From the NCBI GenBank assembly GCA_964230805.1, contig CAXRIA010000032.1, forward strand, positions 1 through 64,000: a stretch of 64,000 nucleotides of DNA, read 5' to 3'. Both the position numbers and the translations under genes were made by a program. Of the stretch, positions 18,259 through 26,514 are shown one piece after another. This DNA comes from Flavicella sp964230805 (GTDB lineage Bacteria; Bacteroidota; Bacteroidia; Flavobacteriales; Flavobacteriaceae). The notes beneath the pieces are model-generated. The model saw nothing but the letters and a program-made list of their open reading frames with translations. It was not told the DNA's origin and ran no database searches. Each line of letters opens with the position of its first letter. Positions within the stretch are counted from its first letter, which is position 1.

Positions 18259-19164
18259 TTATTCCTCTGTATACACAGACATCACATAGGCTTCCAACTC
18301 AGCCTTCGAAATTTCTCCGTCATTGTTCGTGTCTGCCTGCTCTTTTGTCAAGACACCGTTTCCATCATCGTCTAGATCGCGATAATCGGGATACCCATCA
18401 TCATCGGTATCCGTAAGAACCAAGGTTCCATTGGTATTTGTGTTTGTTTCATAGGAAGAAGGTATGCCGTCATTATCTTCATCATCAAAATCAATATCGT
18501 GCAACTCAAGTTTGAAGATCAAAGGAGAGTTCGAAGAAATCGATCCTTGTTTCAGATTTCTATACCCCAATCCCGAAGGAAGAAAAATATAGCCTTTGCC
18601 TACATTGTGAAACTCATAAGTCAAATCGGGATGGGTTTGCAACTTGCCTCCCTTTAACTTGGTCATTCCATAAGAAAAACCCAAAACTGTATTTCTCAAA
18701 CTTAACCACACGGGATAATTCCCGCTATCATCAAAAACTGTACTATCTAATAACATACCAGTATAACGCACATTCACTCTATCAAGAACACTCGGTGTTT
18801 TTTTCAATGCACCGGTATCTCCGTCATTGCCTTCTTCAATAGAATAATAATACATGGTATAGTTGGTTTCTGTATCATTCGCTTCAATATCCGTCATCGT
18901 TTCCAAATTAGGATCCTCAAAAAGAGGCACTGCTTGCTCCTCAGGCAAAGCGCCATCTTCTGTATTTCCGATCGACCAAATCGCCTGATCATTGGGATTG
19001 TAATAATGTGTTTGTAAATATTTTTTTAGAGAGTCAAAATCAACGGCAACCTGCGACTCATGGTCATAGTCTTGTGCAGCACCCGGTAGGTTTTGATCGT
19101 CACACGAAAAAAGGCAACATAGCACAATCAAAATTGTGCATATACTTTTAAAAAATTCCATCAT
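18259..19164 (-). CDS. FKBP-type peptidyl-prolyl isomerase lipoprotein with C-terminal calcium-binding repeats
   Basis: The 301-residue protein has a lipoprotein signal peptide with lipobox LFSC, so it is anchored to a membrane, probably facing the periplasm. Residues 130-235 are an FKBP domain (VNVRYTGMLLDSTVFDDS, later LPSGLGYRNL), which isomerises prolyl bonds. The C-terminal 65 residues are a run of Asp-rich loops (DDEDNDGIP, DTDDDGYPDYRD, DDDGNGVL, DTNNDGEIS) resembling thrombospondin type 3 or EF-hand calcium sites. The GldI family of gliding proteins includes FKBP lipoproteins, but nothing here proves that link. The start has two adjacent ATG codons (19164 and 19161). Confidence 0.87.
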   Translation of the reverse strand: MMEFFKSICTILIVLCCLFSCDDQNLPGAAQDYDHESQVAVDFDSLKKYLQTHYYNPNDQAIWSIGNTEDGALPEEQAVPLFEDPNLETMTDIEANDTETNYTMYYYSIEEGNDGDTGALKKTPSVLDRVNVRYTGMLLDSTVFDDSGNYPVWLSLRNTVLGFSYGMTKLKGGKLQTHPDLTYEFHNVGKGYIFLPSGLGYRNLKQGSISSNSPLIFKLELHDIDFDDEDNDGIPSSYETNTNTNGTLVLTDTDDDGYPDYRDLDDDGNGVLTKEQADTNNDGEISKAELEAYVMSVYTEE

Positions 19165-19290
19165 TGTTCAATAAATATTAGGCATACAAGACAGTGTTCT
19201 TCACGTTTTTCTTGTATTTTTTTATAGGCAGTGCAATGTACAATTTTCCTATCTTTGTGAAAAGAGTTTCTTAATAATTTAACTTTTCCT

Positions 19291-19668
19291 ATGAGAATTG
19301 ACAAATATTTATGGGCTGTTCGCTACTACAAAACGCGTTCTTTGGCTACCGATGCCTGTAAAAAAGGACAGGTCAAAATAAATGGCTCGAATGTCAAAGC
19401 TGCGAAAGAGGTTTTTACAGGAGAACAACTCACCGTTCGCAAAAACCAAATCAATTACGAATTGGAAATCATAGACCTACCGAAAAGCCGTGTGGGTGCA
19501 AAATTAGTGGACTTGTACAGAAAGGACAAAACCCCCAAGGAACAATTTGAAGCCGCCGAACTTTTGAAATATTCGAAGGATTACTATCGGAAGAAAGGAT
19601 TAGGAAGACCCACAAAAAAAGACCGTCGCGATATTGATGACTACACCGCTCAGGAAACCATCATTTGA
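19291..19668 (+). CDS. S4-domain RNA-binding protein (Hsp15 family)
   Basis: The 125-residue protein opens directly with an S4 domain (MRIDKYLWAVRYYKTR, then KKGQVKINGS), the RNA-binding fold shared by ribosomal protein S4 and heat-shock protein Hsp15. The tail is Lys/Arg-rich (YRKKGLGRPTKKDRRD), as in Hsp15. Hsp15 binds free 50S subunits that carry a stalled nascent chain. Stress induction cannot be judged from the upstream sequence; a TATCTTTG element lies at 19250-19257. A phosphoribosyltransferase gene follows after 86 bases. Confidence 0.85.
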   Translation: MRIDKYLWAVRYYKTRSLATDACKKGQVKINGSNVKAAKEVFTGEQLTVRKNQINYELEIIDLPKSRVGAKLVDLYRKDKTPKEQFEAAELLKYSKDYYRKKGLGRPTKKDRRDIDDYTAQETII

Positions 19669-19754
19669 ACAAAACTTAAAAAATAAACTAGGCTTTGCCT
19701 CGCAAAATTATCGAGATGTTTCTTTATATTTGAACAGGTTTAAAAACAATTCTT

Positions 19755-20252
19755 ATGACAGATGCCACCATTCTTACAAATGATCAAATCATTCATAAAA
19801 CAAGACGTATTGCTTACCAAATTTTGGAAAGTAACACGCAAGAAGATGAAGTAATTTTAGCAGGTATTTGCGGGAATGGTTACATTTTTGCATCGCGTTT
19901 GAAAAACGTATTGGAAAAAATTTCAGACATCAAAGTCGTTTTGTGCGAAGTAAAAATAAACAAGAAAAATCCTTTAGAAAAAATTGAAACTTCTATTGAC
20001 GCATCTGTATACGAAAACAAATCTGTTGTTTTAGTAGACGATGTGTTGTCATCGGGAACTACCCTTATCTACGGAGTCAAACATTTTTTAGAAGTTCCTC
20101 TGAAGCGTTTTAAAACTGCTGTTTTATTGAATAGAAACCACAAAAAGTTTCCTGTAAAAGCAGATTTCAAAGGGCTATCGCTCTCTACCTCACTAAAAGA
20201 GCACATTCAAGTGGAGTTCTCCGAATCAAATGCGACCGCCTTTTTGTCCTAA
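19755..20252 (+). CDS. PyrR-like phosphoribosyltransferase family protein
   Basis: The 165-residue protein has the type I phosphoribosyltransferase PRPP loop VLVDDVLSSGTTL at about residues 93-105 and the flexible loop and hood expected of the PyrR/HGPRT class. It could be a uracil phosphoribosyltransferase/regulator or act on another base; no pyrimidine genes lie nearby, and I cannot choose between these roles. A TATATTTG -7 element is present at 19725-19732. The stop is followed by about 190 bases of AT-rich sequence and the tRNA-Lys promoter. Confidence 0.82.
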   Translation: MTDATILTNDQIIHKTRRIAYQILESNTQEDEVILAGICGNGYIFASRLKNVLEKISDIKVVLCEVKINKKNPLEKIETSIDASVYENKSVVLVDDVLSSGTTLIYGVKHFLEVPLKRFKTAVLLNRNHKKFPVKADFKGLSLSTSLKEHIQVEFSESNATAFLS

Positions 20253-20388
20253 TAGAAAATAGGAAGATTTTTATGCTTCTTGGTTCACAAAATGCGAACC
20301 AATTTTTTATTTTTTGTTGTCAAAAAAGGAATCCTCACATCTCATTAAATAAAGATGGATTACCCTGTTAAAAAATTGCAATAAAAAA

Positions 20389-20419
20389 TTTGTCTTCTTA
20401 AAATATGGCGTTATATTTG
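20389..20419 (+). promoter_or_regulatory. Putative tRNA-Lys promoter
   Basis: TTTG at 20389-20392 and TATATTTG at 20412-20419 are 19 bases apart, an exact match to the phylum consensus. The tRNA begins 23 bases after the -7 box. Confidence 0.6.
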
Positions 20420-20441
20420 CACTCGCAATCAGAGATTGTAT

Positions 20442-20514
20442 GACCTGGTAGCTCAGTTGGTAGAGCATCTCCCTTTTAAGGAGAGGGTCCTGGGTTCGAG
20501 CCCCAGCCCGGTCA
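20442..20514 (+). tRNA. tRNA-Lys (anticodon TTT)
   Basis: The 73-base sequence folds into a cloverleaf: acceptor GACCTGG, D arm GCTC/GAGC, anticodon stem TCTCC/GGAGA with loop CTTTTAA, T arm CTGGG-TTCGAGC-CCCAG, and discriminator A. CCA is not encoded. The acceptor stem has one T-C mismatch (5' T at 20446 against C at 20509). Confidence 0.95.
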
Positions 20515-20515
20515 C

Positions 20516-20543
20516 AAAAACCTCTCTAACGAGAGGTTTTTTT
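20516..20543 (+). terminator. Terminator between the two tRNA genes
   Basis: CCTCTC-TAAC-GAGAGG at 20521-20536, with A residues before and seven T residues after, directly follows tRNA-Lys. tRNA-Leu begins 10 bases downstream, so most transcripts would end before it. Confidence 0.7.
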
Positions 20544-20552
20544 GATTTATTA

Positions 20553-20636
20553 GCACACATGGCGGAATTGGTAGACGCGCGGGCTTGAGGGGCTCGTGTC
20601 CGAAAGGACGTGCAGGTTCAAGTCCTGTTGTGTGCA
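20553..20636 (+). tRNA. tRNA-Leu (anticodon GAG)
   Basis: The 84-base class II tRNA has acceptor GCACACA/TGTGTGC, D arm GCGG, anticodon stem CGGGC/GCTCG with loop TTGAGGG, a long variable arm (TGTCCGAAAGGACG) and a T arm with TTCAAGT. The anticodon GAG reads CUC and CUU. CCA is not encoded. Confidence 0.95.
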
Positions 20637-20836
20637 CTATGTGAAAGCACCTCATGCTTCCTGCACAAACAAAAGGATCTTTTTTGTTACTGTAATCCTC
20701 TCTTCTACTTTGTGACAATACATGGCACATGTTTTGACTTTTTCTAGAAAACAAATTCGCTGTATTCGGTTTGTTTTCTGGTTTCTTTTTTGATAATTTT
20801 AACAACTCTCAATTCTTTTCTAATTATACTTGTACA

Positions 20837-21625
20837 ATGCAAAAAAAAACTTCGATTCTACTCATTTTTATGTTGGCGTTGTTCTCTGTACAAGCACAAA
20901 AAAACGCTTCCCAAATTTTTCTAAAAGGTCGAATCATCGAGGGGAGCTCTGACAACCCTTTGATGGGCTCACATATTGTAAATCTCAATACTGTAATTGG
21001 TACCACCACAGATGTTGATGGTACCTTTGAAATTCTCACCAAGGTAAACGACACGTTAATGATTTCTTATGTGGGTTTTCAAACCATCAAGTTGAAAATC
21101 ACAAACGATTTGTTAAAAGGAAATGAATTATCGATCGCCTTGCATGAAAAAAATAATGAAATCAAAGAGGTAACCGTGAAAACACATCAATTGATCGGTG
21201 TTTTAGAAATCGATGTCAAACAGGTTCCGAAAGACAAATTTGCTCGTATTCATATCAATGGTATGCCGCAAACCTATGAGGTAGGAAAAGCAAGTCCTAA
21301 AAGTATGACCAATATCGGTGCTGCTATCTACAACCCCATCGATTTCATGTACAATATGTTTGGAAAAAAACCCAAAACATTGAGGAAATTAAAAAAAATG
21401 AAAGAACAGGAAGATCTTCGAAAAATTTTAAGTTCCAAATTTAATCGTGAAATGATGCAAGAGTATCTTCAAATGACAGAAAATCAGTTGAATGAATTGC
21501 TTGAAGATTGCAACTACTCAGATTACTTCATACGAACGGCAAGTGACTTGCAAATTGTAGAAGCGATACTCAGTTGCCATGAAAACTACAAGGCTTTGCA
21601 AAAAGGCTCTGTTCAATATCAATAA
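20837..21625 (+). CDS. Exported carboxypeptidase-regulatory-like domain protein
   Basis: The ATG at 20837 gives 262 residues with a signal peptide (MQKKTSILLIFMLALFSVQA, then Gln); an ATG at 20771 would bury that peptide and is rejected. Residues 25-115 form a carboxypeptidase D regulatory-like domain (LKGRIIEGSSDNPLMGSHI, GTTTDVDGTFEI, ISYVGFQT), the same module found at the N-terminus of TonB-dependent receptors, but no receptor barrel follows. The remaining part is charged and helical (about 175-255) with no motif I recognise. It is probably periplasmic or outer-membrane associated; the function is unknown. Confidence 0.82.
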   Translation: MQKKTSILLIFMLALFSVQAQKNASQIFLKGRIIEGSSDNPLMGSHIVNLNTVIGTTTDVDGTFEILTKVNDTLMISYVGFQTIKLKITNDLLKGNELSIALHEKNNEIKEVTVKTHQLIGVLEIDVKQVPKDKFARIHINGMPQTYEVGKASPKSMTNIGAAIYNPIDFMYNMFGKKPKTLRKLKKMKEQEDLRKILSSKFNREMMQEYLQMTENQLNELLEDCNYSDYFIRTASDLQIVEAILSCHENYKALQKGSVQYQ

Positions 21626-21666
21626 GCGTTTTATTGTAATGAATCGTAACTTTAAAGACTCTTTTG

Positions 21667-24093
21667 CTAGCGCAGTGTTGCACCTAAATTCTTTTCGAAA
21701 GTAGCTTGTAATTTTTGCATGATTTTTTCAATCTGCTTGTCGTTCAAAGTTTTGTCTTCATCTTGCAAAACAAAACTTACCGCATAGGACTTTTTATTTT
21801 CTGGGAGCTTTTCTCCTTGGTAGACATCAAACAGGTCAACTTCCTTCAATAATTTTCTTTCCGATTGAAATGCCAAATTGTAGATTTCTCGGAAAGAAAC
21901 TTGACGATCTAACAACAAAGCCAAATCTCTTTTTACGGCAGGAAACTTCGGAAGTGCTTTCACTTTAAAAGGTTTTTCTTTGGCAATCTGTAAAATTAAA
22001 TCCCAATTAAAATCTATGTAAATAACCTCTTGTTTGATTCCAAATTTTTTCAAAATACTTGGGTTTACGGCACCAAAGTCAACCAATTTCATTTTACCCA
22101 AACTTACAGATATTCCCTCTGAAAAGACATCATTTTTTGTTGGAGCTGTTTTTAGTTTTGCAATTCCAAGTCGCTCCATCAATGTGTTTACCACTCCTTT
22201 TGCATAAAAGAAACTTGTTAATTCTCCCGCACGCAACCAAGAGTCTTTCGTACGTTGACCGGTTACAAACAAAGCCAAACGTTTTAACTCTTCGTATTTT
22301 TCTTCATATTTGTGATAGGTTTTTCCAAACTCAAAAAATTGCAACGCCGTATTTTTTCGATTGATGTTGTAAGACACAGACTCCAAACCACTAAACAGCA
22401 AGGACTGACGCATTGCTCCTAAATCACTACTCAATGGATTGAGCATTTCCACATTTTTCGAAGCATCTAAATTCTCCGATAAATTTACATACGCTGCTTT
22501 GGTCAAAGAATTGGACATAATCTCATGAAACCCGAGCGAATTTAATTGCTTTGCTACGATATTTTCAACCTTTACTCCATTGTAATCAGAATAAGAAATT
22601 GATGTATTCAATTTGTGTGAAAATTGAATATTGTTGTATCCGTATACGCGTAATATTTCTTCAATTACATCTGCCTCACGTTGCACATCAACACGATACG
22701 AAGGAACGGTAAGTCCGAGCCCTCCCTCTGTTTCACTATTAATTTTTATTTCTAGAGAGGCCAAAATATTCTTAATGGTTTCCTTTGGCAACTCCTCACC
22801 AATCATTCGAAATACATTTTCATAAGAAAGCAATAATTCAAAATCTTCAATTTTTTCCGGATACAAGTCAATGATGTCGGACGTTATTTTACCACCGGCA
22901 ATTTCTGAAATTAATAAAGCCGCTCTTTTCAACGCATACTTGGTAAAATTGGGATCTACGCCTCTTTCAAATCGGAAAGAAGCATCGGTGTTTAACGCAT
23001 GTCGTTTTGCTGATTTTCGAACCGCTATAGGATTGAAATAAGCACTTTCTAAAAAGACAGCGGTTGTGTATTCAGAAACCCCTGATTCTTGACCTCCAAA
23101 CACCCCGGCTATACAAAGCGGATTCGAATCACCATCGCAAATCATCAAATCTTCACTATGCAACTCACGCTCTACGCCGTCTAATGTGGTGAATTTTGTT
23201 CCCTGCGGTAAGGTTTTAACTTGAATTTTTCTTCCTTTTATTTTGTCTGCATCAAATGCATGTAAGGGCTGTCCTAATTCATGCAACACATAATTTGTAA
23301 TATCAACGATATTATTAACGGGAGCTAATCCAATCGCCTTCAATTTGCTTTGAATCCAATCTGGTGATGTGGTTACTTTCACATCAGAGATGGTAACGCC
23401 ACAATAGCGTGGTGCCAACTCTTTGTCTTCAACCGAAACATCAAACTTTAAAATGCGTTCATCTACATGAAAATTAATGACCGAAGGAGTAATAAATTCC
23501 AAATTAACCCCTTGCTGCAAAAGTCCTGCTCTTAAATCACGAGCGGTACCTAGATGACTCATGGCATCTGCTCTGTTTGGTGTCAATCCAATTTCAAAAA
23601 CCTGATCGATCTCTATATCGAAAACATCCGCAGCTGGTGTTCCGGGTTTTAAAGAATCATCCAACACTAAAATTCCATCGTGCCCCTCACCTAGTCCGAG
23701 TTCGTCCTCGGCACAAATCATACCAAAACTCAATTCTCCTCTAATTTTCCCTTTTTTTATCTTAAAAGGTGCAAGGTTCGAGTCATACAAAGTAGTTCCT
23801 ACGGTCGCTACTGCTACTTTTTGTCCTTTTGCCACATTGGGTGCTCCACAGACAATTTGCACCGGTGCTTCTTCTCCAATATCTACTGTTGTGAGACTCA
23901 ATTTATCGGCATTGGGATGTTTATCACAGGTCAATACTTCTCCCACTACAACTCCAGAGAGGCTTCCTTTGACAGACTCTTTCTGCTCAATACCTTCCAC
24001 CTCTAATCCAAGATCCGTCAATAATTCTCCTGTTTTTTCCGCTTCCCAATCAATTTTTAAAAATTGTTTCAACCAATTGTATGATATCTTCAT
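21667..24093 (-). CDS. pheT: Phenylalanyl-tRNA synthetase beta subunit
   Basis: The 808-residue protein is a full-length bacterial PheT, the structural and editing half of the alpha2-beta2 enzyme that charges tRNA-Phe. An EMAP-II-like tRNA-binding domain lies at about 40-150 (VVGEVLTCDKHPNADKLS). The B3/B4 editing domain, the B5 domain (ISYSDYNG region onward in the later half) and the C-terminal ferredoxin-fold anticodon-binding domain (FPAVKRDLALLLD to the end) follow. pheS is not adjacent, as is common in this phylum. A TATATTTG element is present in reverse at 24125-24132, about 30 bases before the start codon. Confidence 0.97.
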   Translation of the reverse strand: MKISYNWLKQFLKIDWEAEKTGELLTDLGLEVEGIEQKESVKGSLSGVVVGEVLTCDKHPNADKLSLTTVDIGEEAPVQIVCGAPNVAKGQKVAVATVGTTLYDSNLAPFKIKKGKIRGELSFGMICAEDELGLGEGHDGILVLDDSLKPGTPAADVFDIEIDQVFEIGLTPNRADAMSHLGTARDLRAGLLQQGVNLEFITPSVINFHVDERILKFDVSVEDKELAPRYCGVTISDVKVTTSPDWIQSKLKAIGLAPVNNIVDITNYVLHELGQPLHAFDADKIKGRKIQVKTLPQGTKFTTLDGVERELHSEDLMICDGDSNPLCIAGVFGGQESGVSEYTTAVFLESAYFNPIAVRKSAKRHALNTDASFRFERGVDPNFTKYALKRAALLISEIAGGKITSDIIDLYPEKIEDFELLLSYENVFRMIGEELPKETIKNILASLEIKINSETEGGLGLTVPSYRVDVQREADVIEEILRVYGYNNIQFSHKLNTSISYSDYNGVKVENIVAKQLNSLGFHEIMSNSLTKAAYVNLSENLDASKNVEMLNPLSSDLGAMRQSLLFSGLESVSYNINRKNTALQFFEFGKTYHKYEEKYEELKRLALFVTGQRTKDSWLRAGELTSFFYAKGVVNTLMERLGIAKLKTAPTKNDVFSEGISVSLGKMKLVDFGAVNPSILKKFGIKQEVIYIDFNWDLILQIAKEKPFKVKALPKFPAVKRDLALLLDRQVSFREIYNLAFQSERKLLKEVDLFDVYQGEKLPENKKSYAVSFVLQDEDKTLNDKQIEKIMQKLQATFEKNLGATLR

Positions 24094-24248
24094 CTGTACG
24101 TAGTAAAATTCTTATTGTAGGCCGCAAATATAAACATTCCACAGCATAAATAATAGTTTCCTTATGCTTAATTGGCTGTCGTTTCAAGTGCTATTCTTTA
24201 AGATATGTATCTATCTTGTATTATATTTGCAATTGAAAATCATACGTT

Positions 24249-24539
24249 ATGACCTATCTCCGTTTGTTTCGAACCGTTAGTATTTCCGAAGGCCTATCTT
24301 TACTGCTTTTATTGGCGATTGCCATGCCGATAAAATATATTTTAAACGAGCCTATACTTGTCAAGATTGTTGGAATGATTCACGGCATTTTATTTATTGT
24401 TTATGTGTTGTTTGCTCTTTTTTTAAAAAAAAGACAAAAATGGTCACTCGTAGAACTGGCAATGATTTTGACTGCTTCCATCATTCCTTTTGGTACTTTT
24501 TACGTAGATCGCAAATTTTTAAAAAACAAAAGGGCATAA
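24249..24539 (+). CDS. DUF3817 small membrane protein
   Basis: The 96-residue protein has three hydrophobic helices and the features of DUF3817: an RTVSISEGLSLLLLLAIAMP start, an MHG-like IHGILFIVYV segment and the ending PFGTFYVDRKFLK. Its biochemical function is unknown. It is monocistronic, with a TATATTTG box at 24222-24229 and a shared terminator after the stop. Confidence 0.85.
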   Translation: MTYLRLFRTVSISEGLSLLLLLAIAMPIKYILNEPILVKIVGMIHGILFIVYVLFALFLKKRQKWSLVELAMILTASIIPFGTFYVDRKFLKNKRA

Positions 24540-24565
24540 AAAAACCTTGTTTGAACAAGGTTTTT
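24538..24565. terminator. Bidirectional terminator
   Basis: CCTTGT-TTGA-ACAAGG (24545-24560), with A and T runs on either side, separates the convergent DUF3817 and YceI genes. Confidence 0.8.
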
Positions 24566-24587
24566 CGTGATTTAAAATTTCGTTTCC

Positions 24588-25160
24588 TTAAAATTGTAGG
24601 GAAACGGATAATTCGAACTCATTGTCAATGGCCTTGTTCTTTAAATTGTCAAAAAAACTAGCGGAGCCATATTTAATATCGTATTTGGTACGATCGATTT
24701 TAAAGGAGGTGGTTGCTTTATTCTCTGAAACGTTCAATACAAATTCAACGGGCGCAATAATTTCTTTGATTGTCAAATCTGCGGTTATCTGATACACGCC
24801 AGCACTCCCTTCTACCTGCGTAAAAACCAATCGAGAGGTAGGATTCTCCTCTACACCAAAAAAATCATTTGATTTCAAATGTCCCTCCAAATTTGCTTTG
24901 CCTTTTCCTTCAAGATCTTTTACATCAATGGAATTCATGTTTACAACAAAGGATCCTCCAACCAACTTCTCTGCCTCAAAAGTGAGGTAGCCACTTTTAA
25001 AATCAATCGTTCCAATATGTTGACCGGTAATTTTTTTACCGACCCATTCGATGGTACTCGCGTCAATATCAATTTGTTTCGTTTCACTTGTCACCATGGC
25101 AAAAGAAAGCATGGCACAGGCAATCATTCCCAAAATTCCTAATTTCATTGTTTGTCTCAT
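24588..25160 (-). CDS. YceI family exported lipid-binding-like protein
   Basis: The 190-residue protein has a signal peptide and the lipocalin-like YceI pattern: DASTIEWVGKKITGQHIGTIDFKSG near the mature start, then a ADLTIKEI segment and the ending VSLQF. The E. coli-type YceI fold binds polyisoprenoid chains in the periplasm; the ligand here is unknown. It starts 25 bases after the MarR gene, in the same direction, and so is very likely controlled by that regulator. Two further methionines (25148 and later) could serve as start, but 25160 gives a normal signal peptide. Confidence 0.9.
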   Translation of the reverse strand: MRQTMKLGILGMIACAMLSFAMVTSETKQIDIDASTIEWVGKKITGQHIGTIDFKSGYLTFEAEKLVGGSFVVNMNSIDVKDLEGKGKANLEGHLKSNDFFGVEENPTSRLVFTQVEGSAGVYQITADLTIKEIIAPVEFVLNVSENKATTSFKIDRTKYDIKYGSASFFDNLKNKAIDNEFELSVSLQF

Positions 25161-25185
25161 AATTCTTGCTTTTATTATATACTGA

Positions 25186-25644
25186 TTATTTATTGATTCT
25201 TAATTTTCCTAACAAATCATTCAAAAGTTCCACTTCTTCTTGTTTTAAATGTTGCGCAATAGTGTCTTGATGTACCTCGATAGTGGTATCGATTTCATTT
25301 AGTAAATTCAAACCTTTCTGAGTGATATCAATTTCAACCTTTCTTCTGTTGTTTGTACATACCACACGCGTCACCAAACCTTTTAGTCTTAATTTCTCAA
25401 TCAATCTAGTGGTGTTACTCATCGGTGCAATCATTCGTTCTTGTATGTCGGATAAATTTGCACTCACGCCATTTTTACCTCTTAATATACGCAAAACATT
25501 GTACTGCTGCGTAGACAAATCATATTGCTTGAAGAACTCTCCTGACTGCTCATTTATCCAACTTCCTGTTTTTAACAAATTGATTACTAACTTTTGTTTT
25601 GAAGAAAGCTTTACGGACGATTTTATTTCTTGTTCTAATGACAT
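25186..25644 (-). CDS. MarR family transcriptional regulator (upstream of yceI)
   Basis: The 152-residue protein has a winged-helix MarR fold: the LSTQQYNVLRILRG helix, a recognition region MSNTTRLIEKLRLKGLV, and the wing CTNNRRKVEIDIT. MarR proteins are dimers that usually repress their own operon and release DNA on binding a small ligand or on oxidation. It shares the segment FFKQYDLSTQQYNVLR with the regulator at 26054-26500, so the two are paralogues. A TATATTTG -7 element in reverse (25672-25679) overlaps a TTGTA/TACAA palindrome, placing a likely operator on its promoter. It lies 25 bases upstream of yceI, its probable target. Confidence 0.9.
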   Translation of the reverse strand: MSLEQEIKSSVKLSSKQKLVINLLKTGSWINEQSGEFFKQYDLSTQQYNVLRILRGKNGVSANLSDIQERMIAPMSNTTRLIEKLRLKGLVTRVVCTNNRRKVEIDITQKGLNLLNEIDTTIEVHQDTIAQHLKQEEVELLNDLLGKLRINK

Positions 25645-25659
25645 TTGTATATACCAATG

Positions 25660-25674
25660 TTGTACCTACTACAA
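25660..25674. promoter_or_regulatory. Candidate MarR operator, site 1 (TTGTA-N5-TACAA)
   Basis: The perfect inverted repeat TTGTACCTACTACAA overlaps the reverse -7 element TATATTTG (25672-25679) of the MarR-yceI operon, the position expected for an autorepressor site. Operator function is inference. Confidence 0.5.
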
Positions 25675-25783
25675 ATATAAGCAATTTCAACTTACAAAAC
25701 TGTATTTTCGAAAAATTAAAGTGTAACACACTGACAACATAATACTTAAACACAATATCATTGACAAAAAGAAGGTATAAATT

Positions 25784-25797
25784 ATTGTACCTACAAT
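25784..25797. promoter_or_regulatory. Candidate MarR operator, site 2 (ATTGTA-N2-TACAAT)
   Basis: ATTGTACCTACAAT is a perfect inverted repeat with a two-base centre and shares the ten bases TTGTACCTAC with site 1. It lies 110 bases to the right of site 1 and 256 bases before the second MarR gene. Operator function is inference. Confidence 0.5.
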
Positions 25798-26053
25798 GAA
25801 AAAGGACCTGTAATTCCGAAAAACAATAGTAATTTTATTTGCACAAAATTTAGGCCATATAAACAAAAAAGCACATTGAATACCAAAGACAAAAGCATTG
25901 ACGCCTTTTGCTTCGAAAAGGACGCATTTACATCCATTCATTGCAAACAACTTTTTCAACTTTTACAGATACCGAAACCCTATGGCAGCCGTTGCCTATT
26001 TTTTTTACCCAAGCCCCGTTTTTATTCATTTTACCTCATAAATTCTTCAGGTT

Positions 26054-26500
26054 TTGAAAAACGACCCATCGAATATATCGTTAGACATTGCTCTTAAAAC
26101 GCTCTCAAATCTTGTTTACATTGGCTATTGGGTAAACAAAAAAAACAATGCTTTTTTCAAACAATATGATTTGTCTACTCAGCAGTACAACGTATTGCGA
26201 GTTTTGCGCAACCAAAACGGAGATGTTATCAGTTTGTCAGACCTGCACAACCGCATGATTTACAAAATGAGCAATACGTCTCGTTTGGTAGACAAGCTCA
26301 TCGAAAAAAAGTATGTCTCCAGAAAGAAAAGCGATACCAACAAAAGAAAAGTAGAAATCTCAATCTCTGAAAAGGGAATCCAATTACTCGAAAAAATTGA
26401 TTTGAAAATTCAAGAGCATACCCTGAGTATCAACAAAAATTTAGACCGAAAAGAGGCATTGATTCTCAACGAACTTTTAACCAAAATAAAAAAGTCCTAA
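26054..26500 (+). CDS. MarR family transcriptional regulator (paralogue)
   Basis: The 148-residue protein is a second MarR-type winged helix, with MSNTSRLVDKLIEKKYV as recognition region and SDTNKRKVEISIS as wing. It is clearly related to the regulator at 25186-25644. The start is a TTG at 26054: a TAA closes the frame at 26039-26041 and no ATG fits between. No target gene follows in the same direction, because the VIT transporter gene converges on it after 14 bases. It may regulate itself or the neighbouring MarR-yceI operon through the palindromes in the shared upstream region. Confidence 0.87.
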   Translation: MKNDPSNISLDIALKTLSNLVYIGYWVNKKNNAFFKQYDLSTQQYNVLRVLRNQNGDVISLSDLHNRMIYKMSNTSRLVDKLIEKKYVSRKKSDTNKRKVEISISEKGIQLLEKIDLKIQEHTLSINKNLDRKEALILNELLTKIKKS

Positions 26501-26514
26501 CCAAGAAGAACTTA

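Larger units (their letters stand above)
25645..26053. other. 409-base intergenic region between divergent MarR genes
   Basis: I see no convincing gene here. The region holds a reverse -7 box and two palindromic motifs described separately. A short open frame at 25876-26097 overlaps the second MarR start in another frame and has no family resemblance. Confidence 0.6.

Noticed and set aside
25876..26097. A 73-codon open frame between the MarR genes
   Set aside because: It overlaps the start of the second MarR gene in another frame, has no recognisable motif and shows no promoter or terminator.
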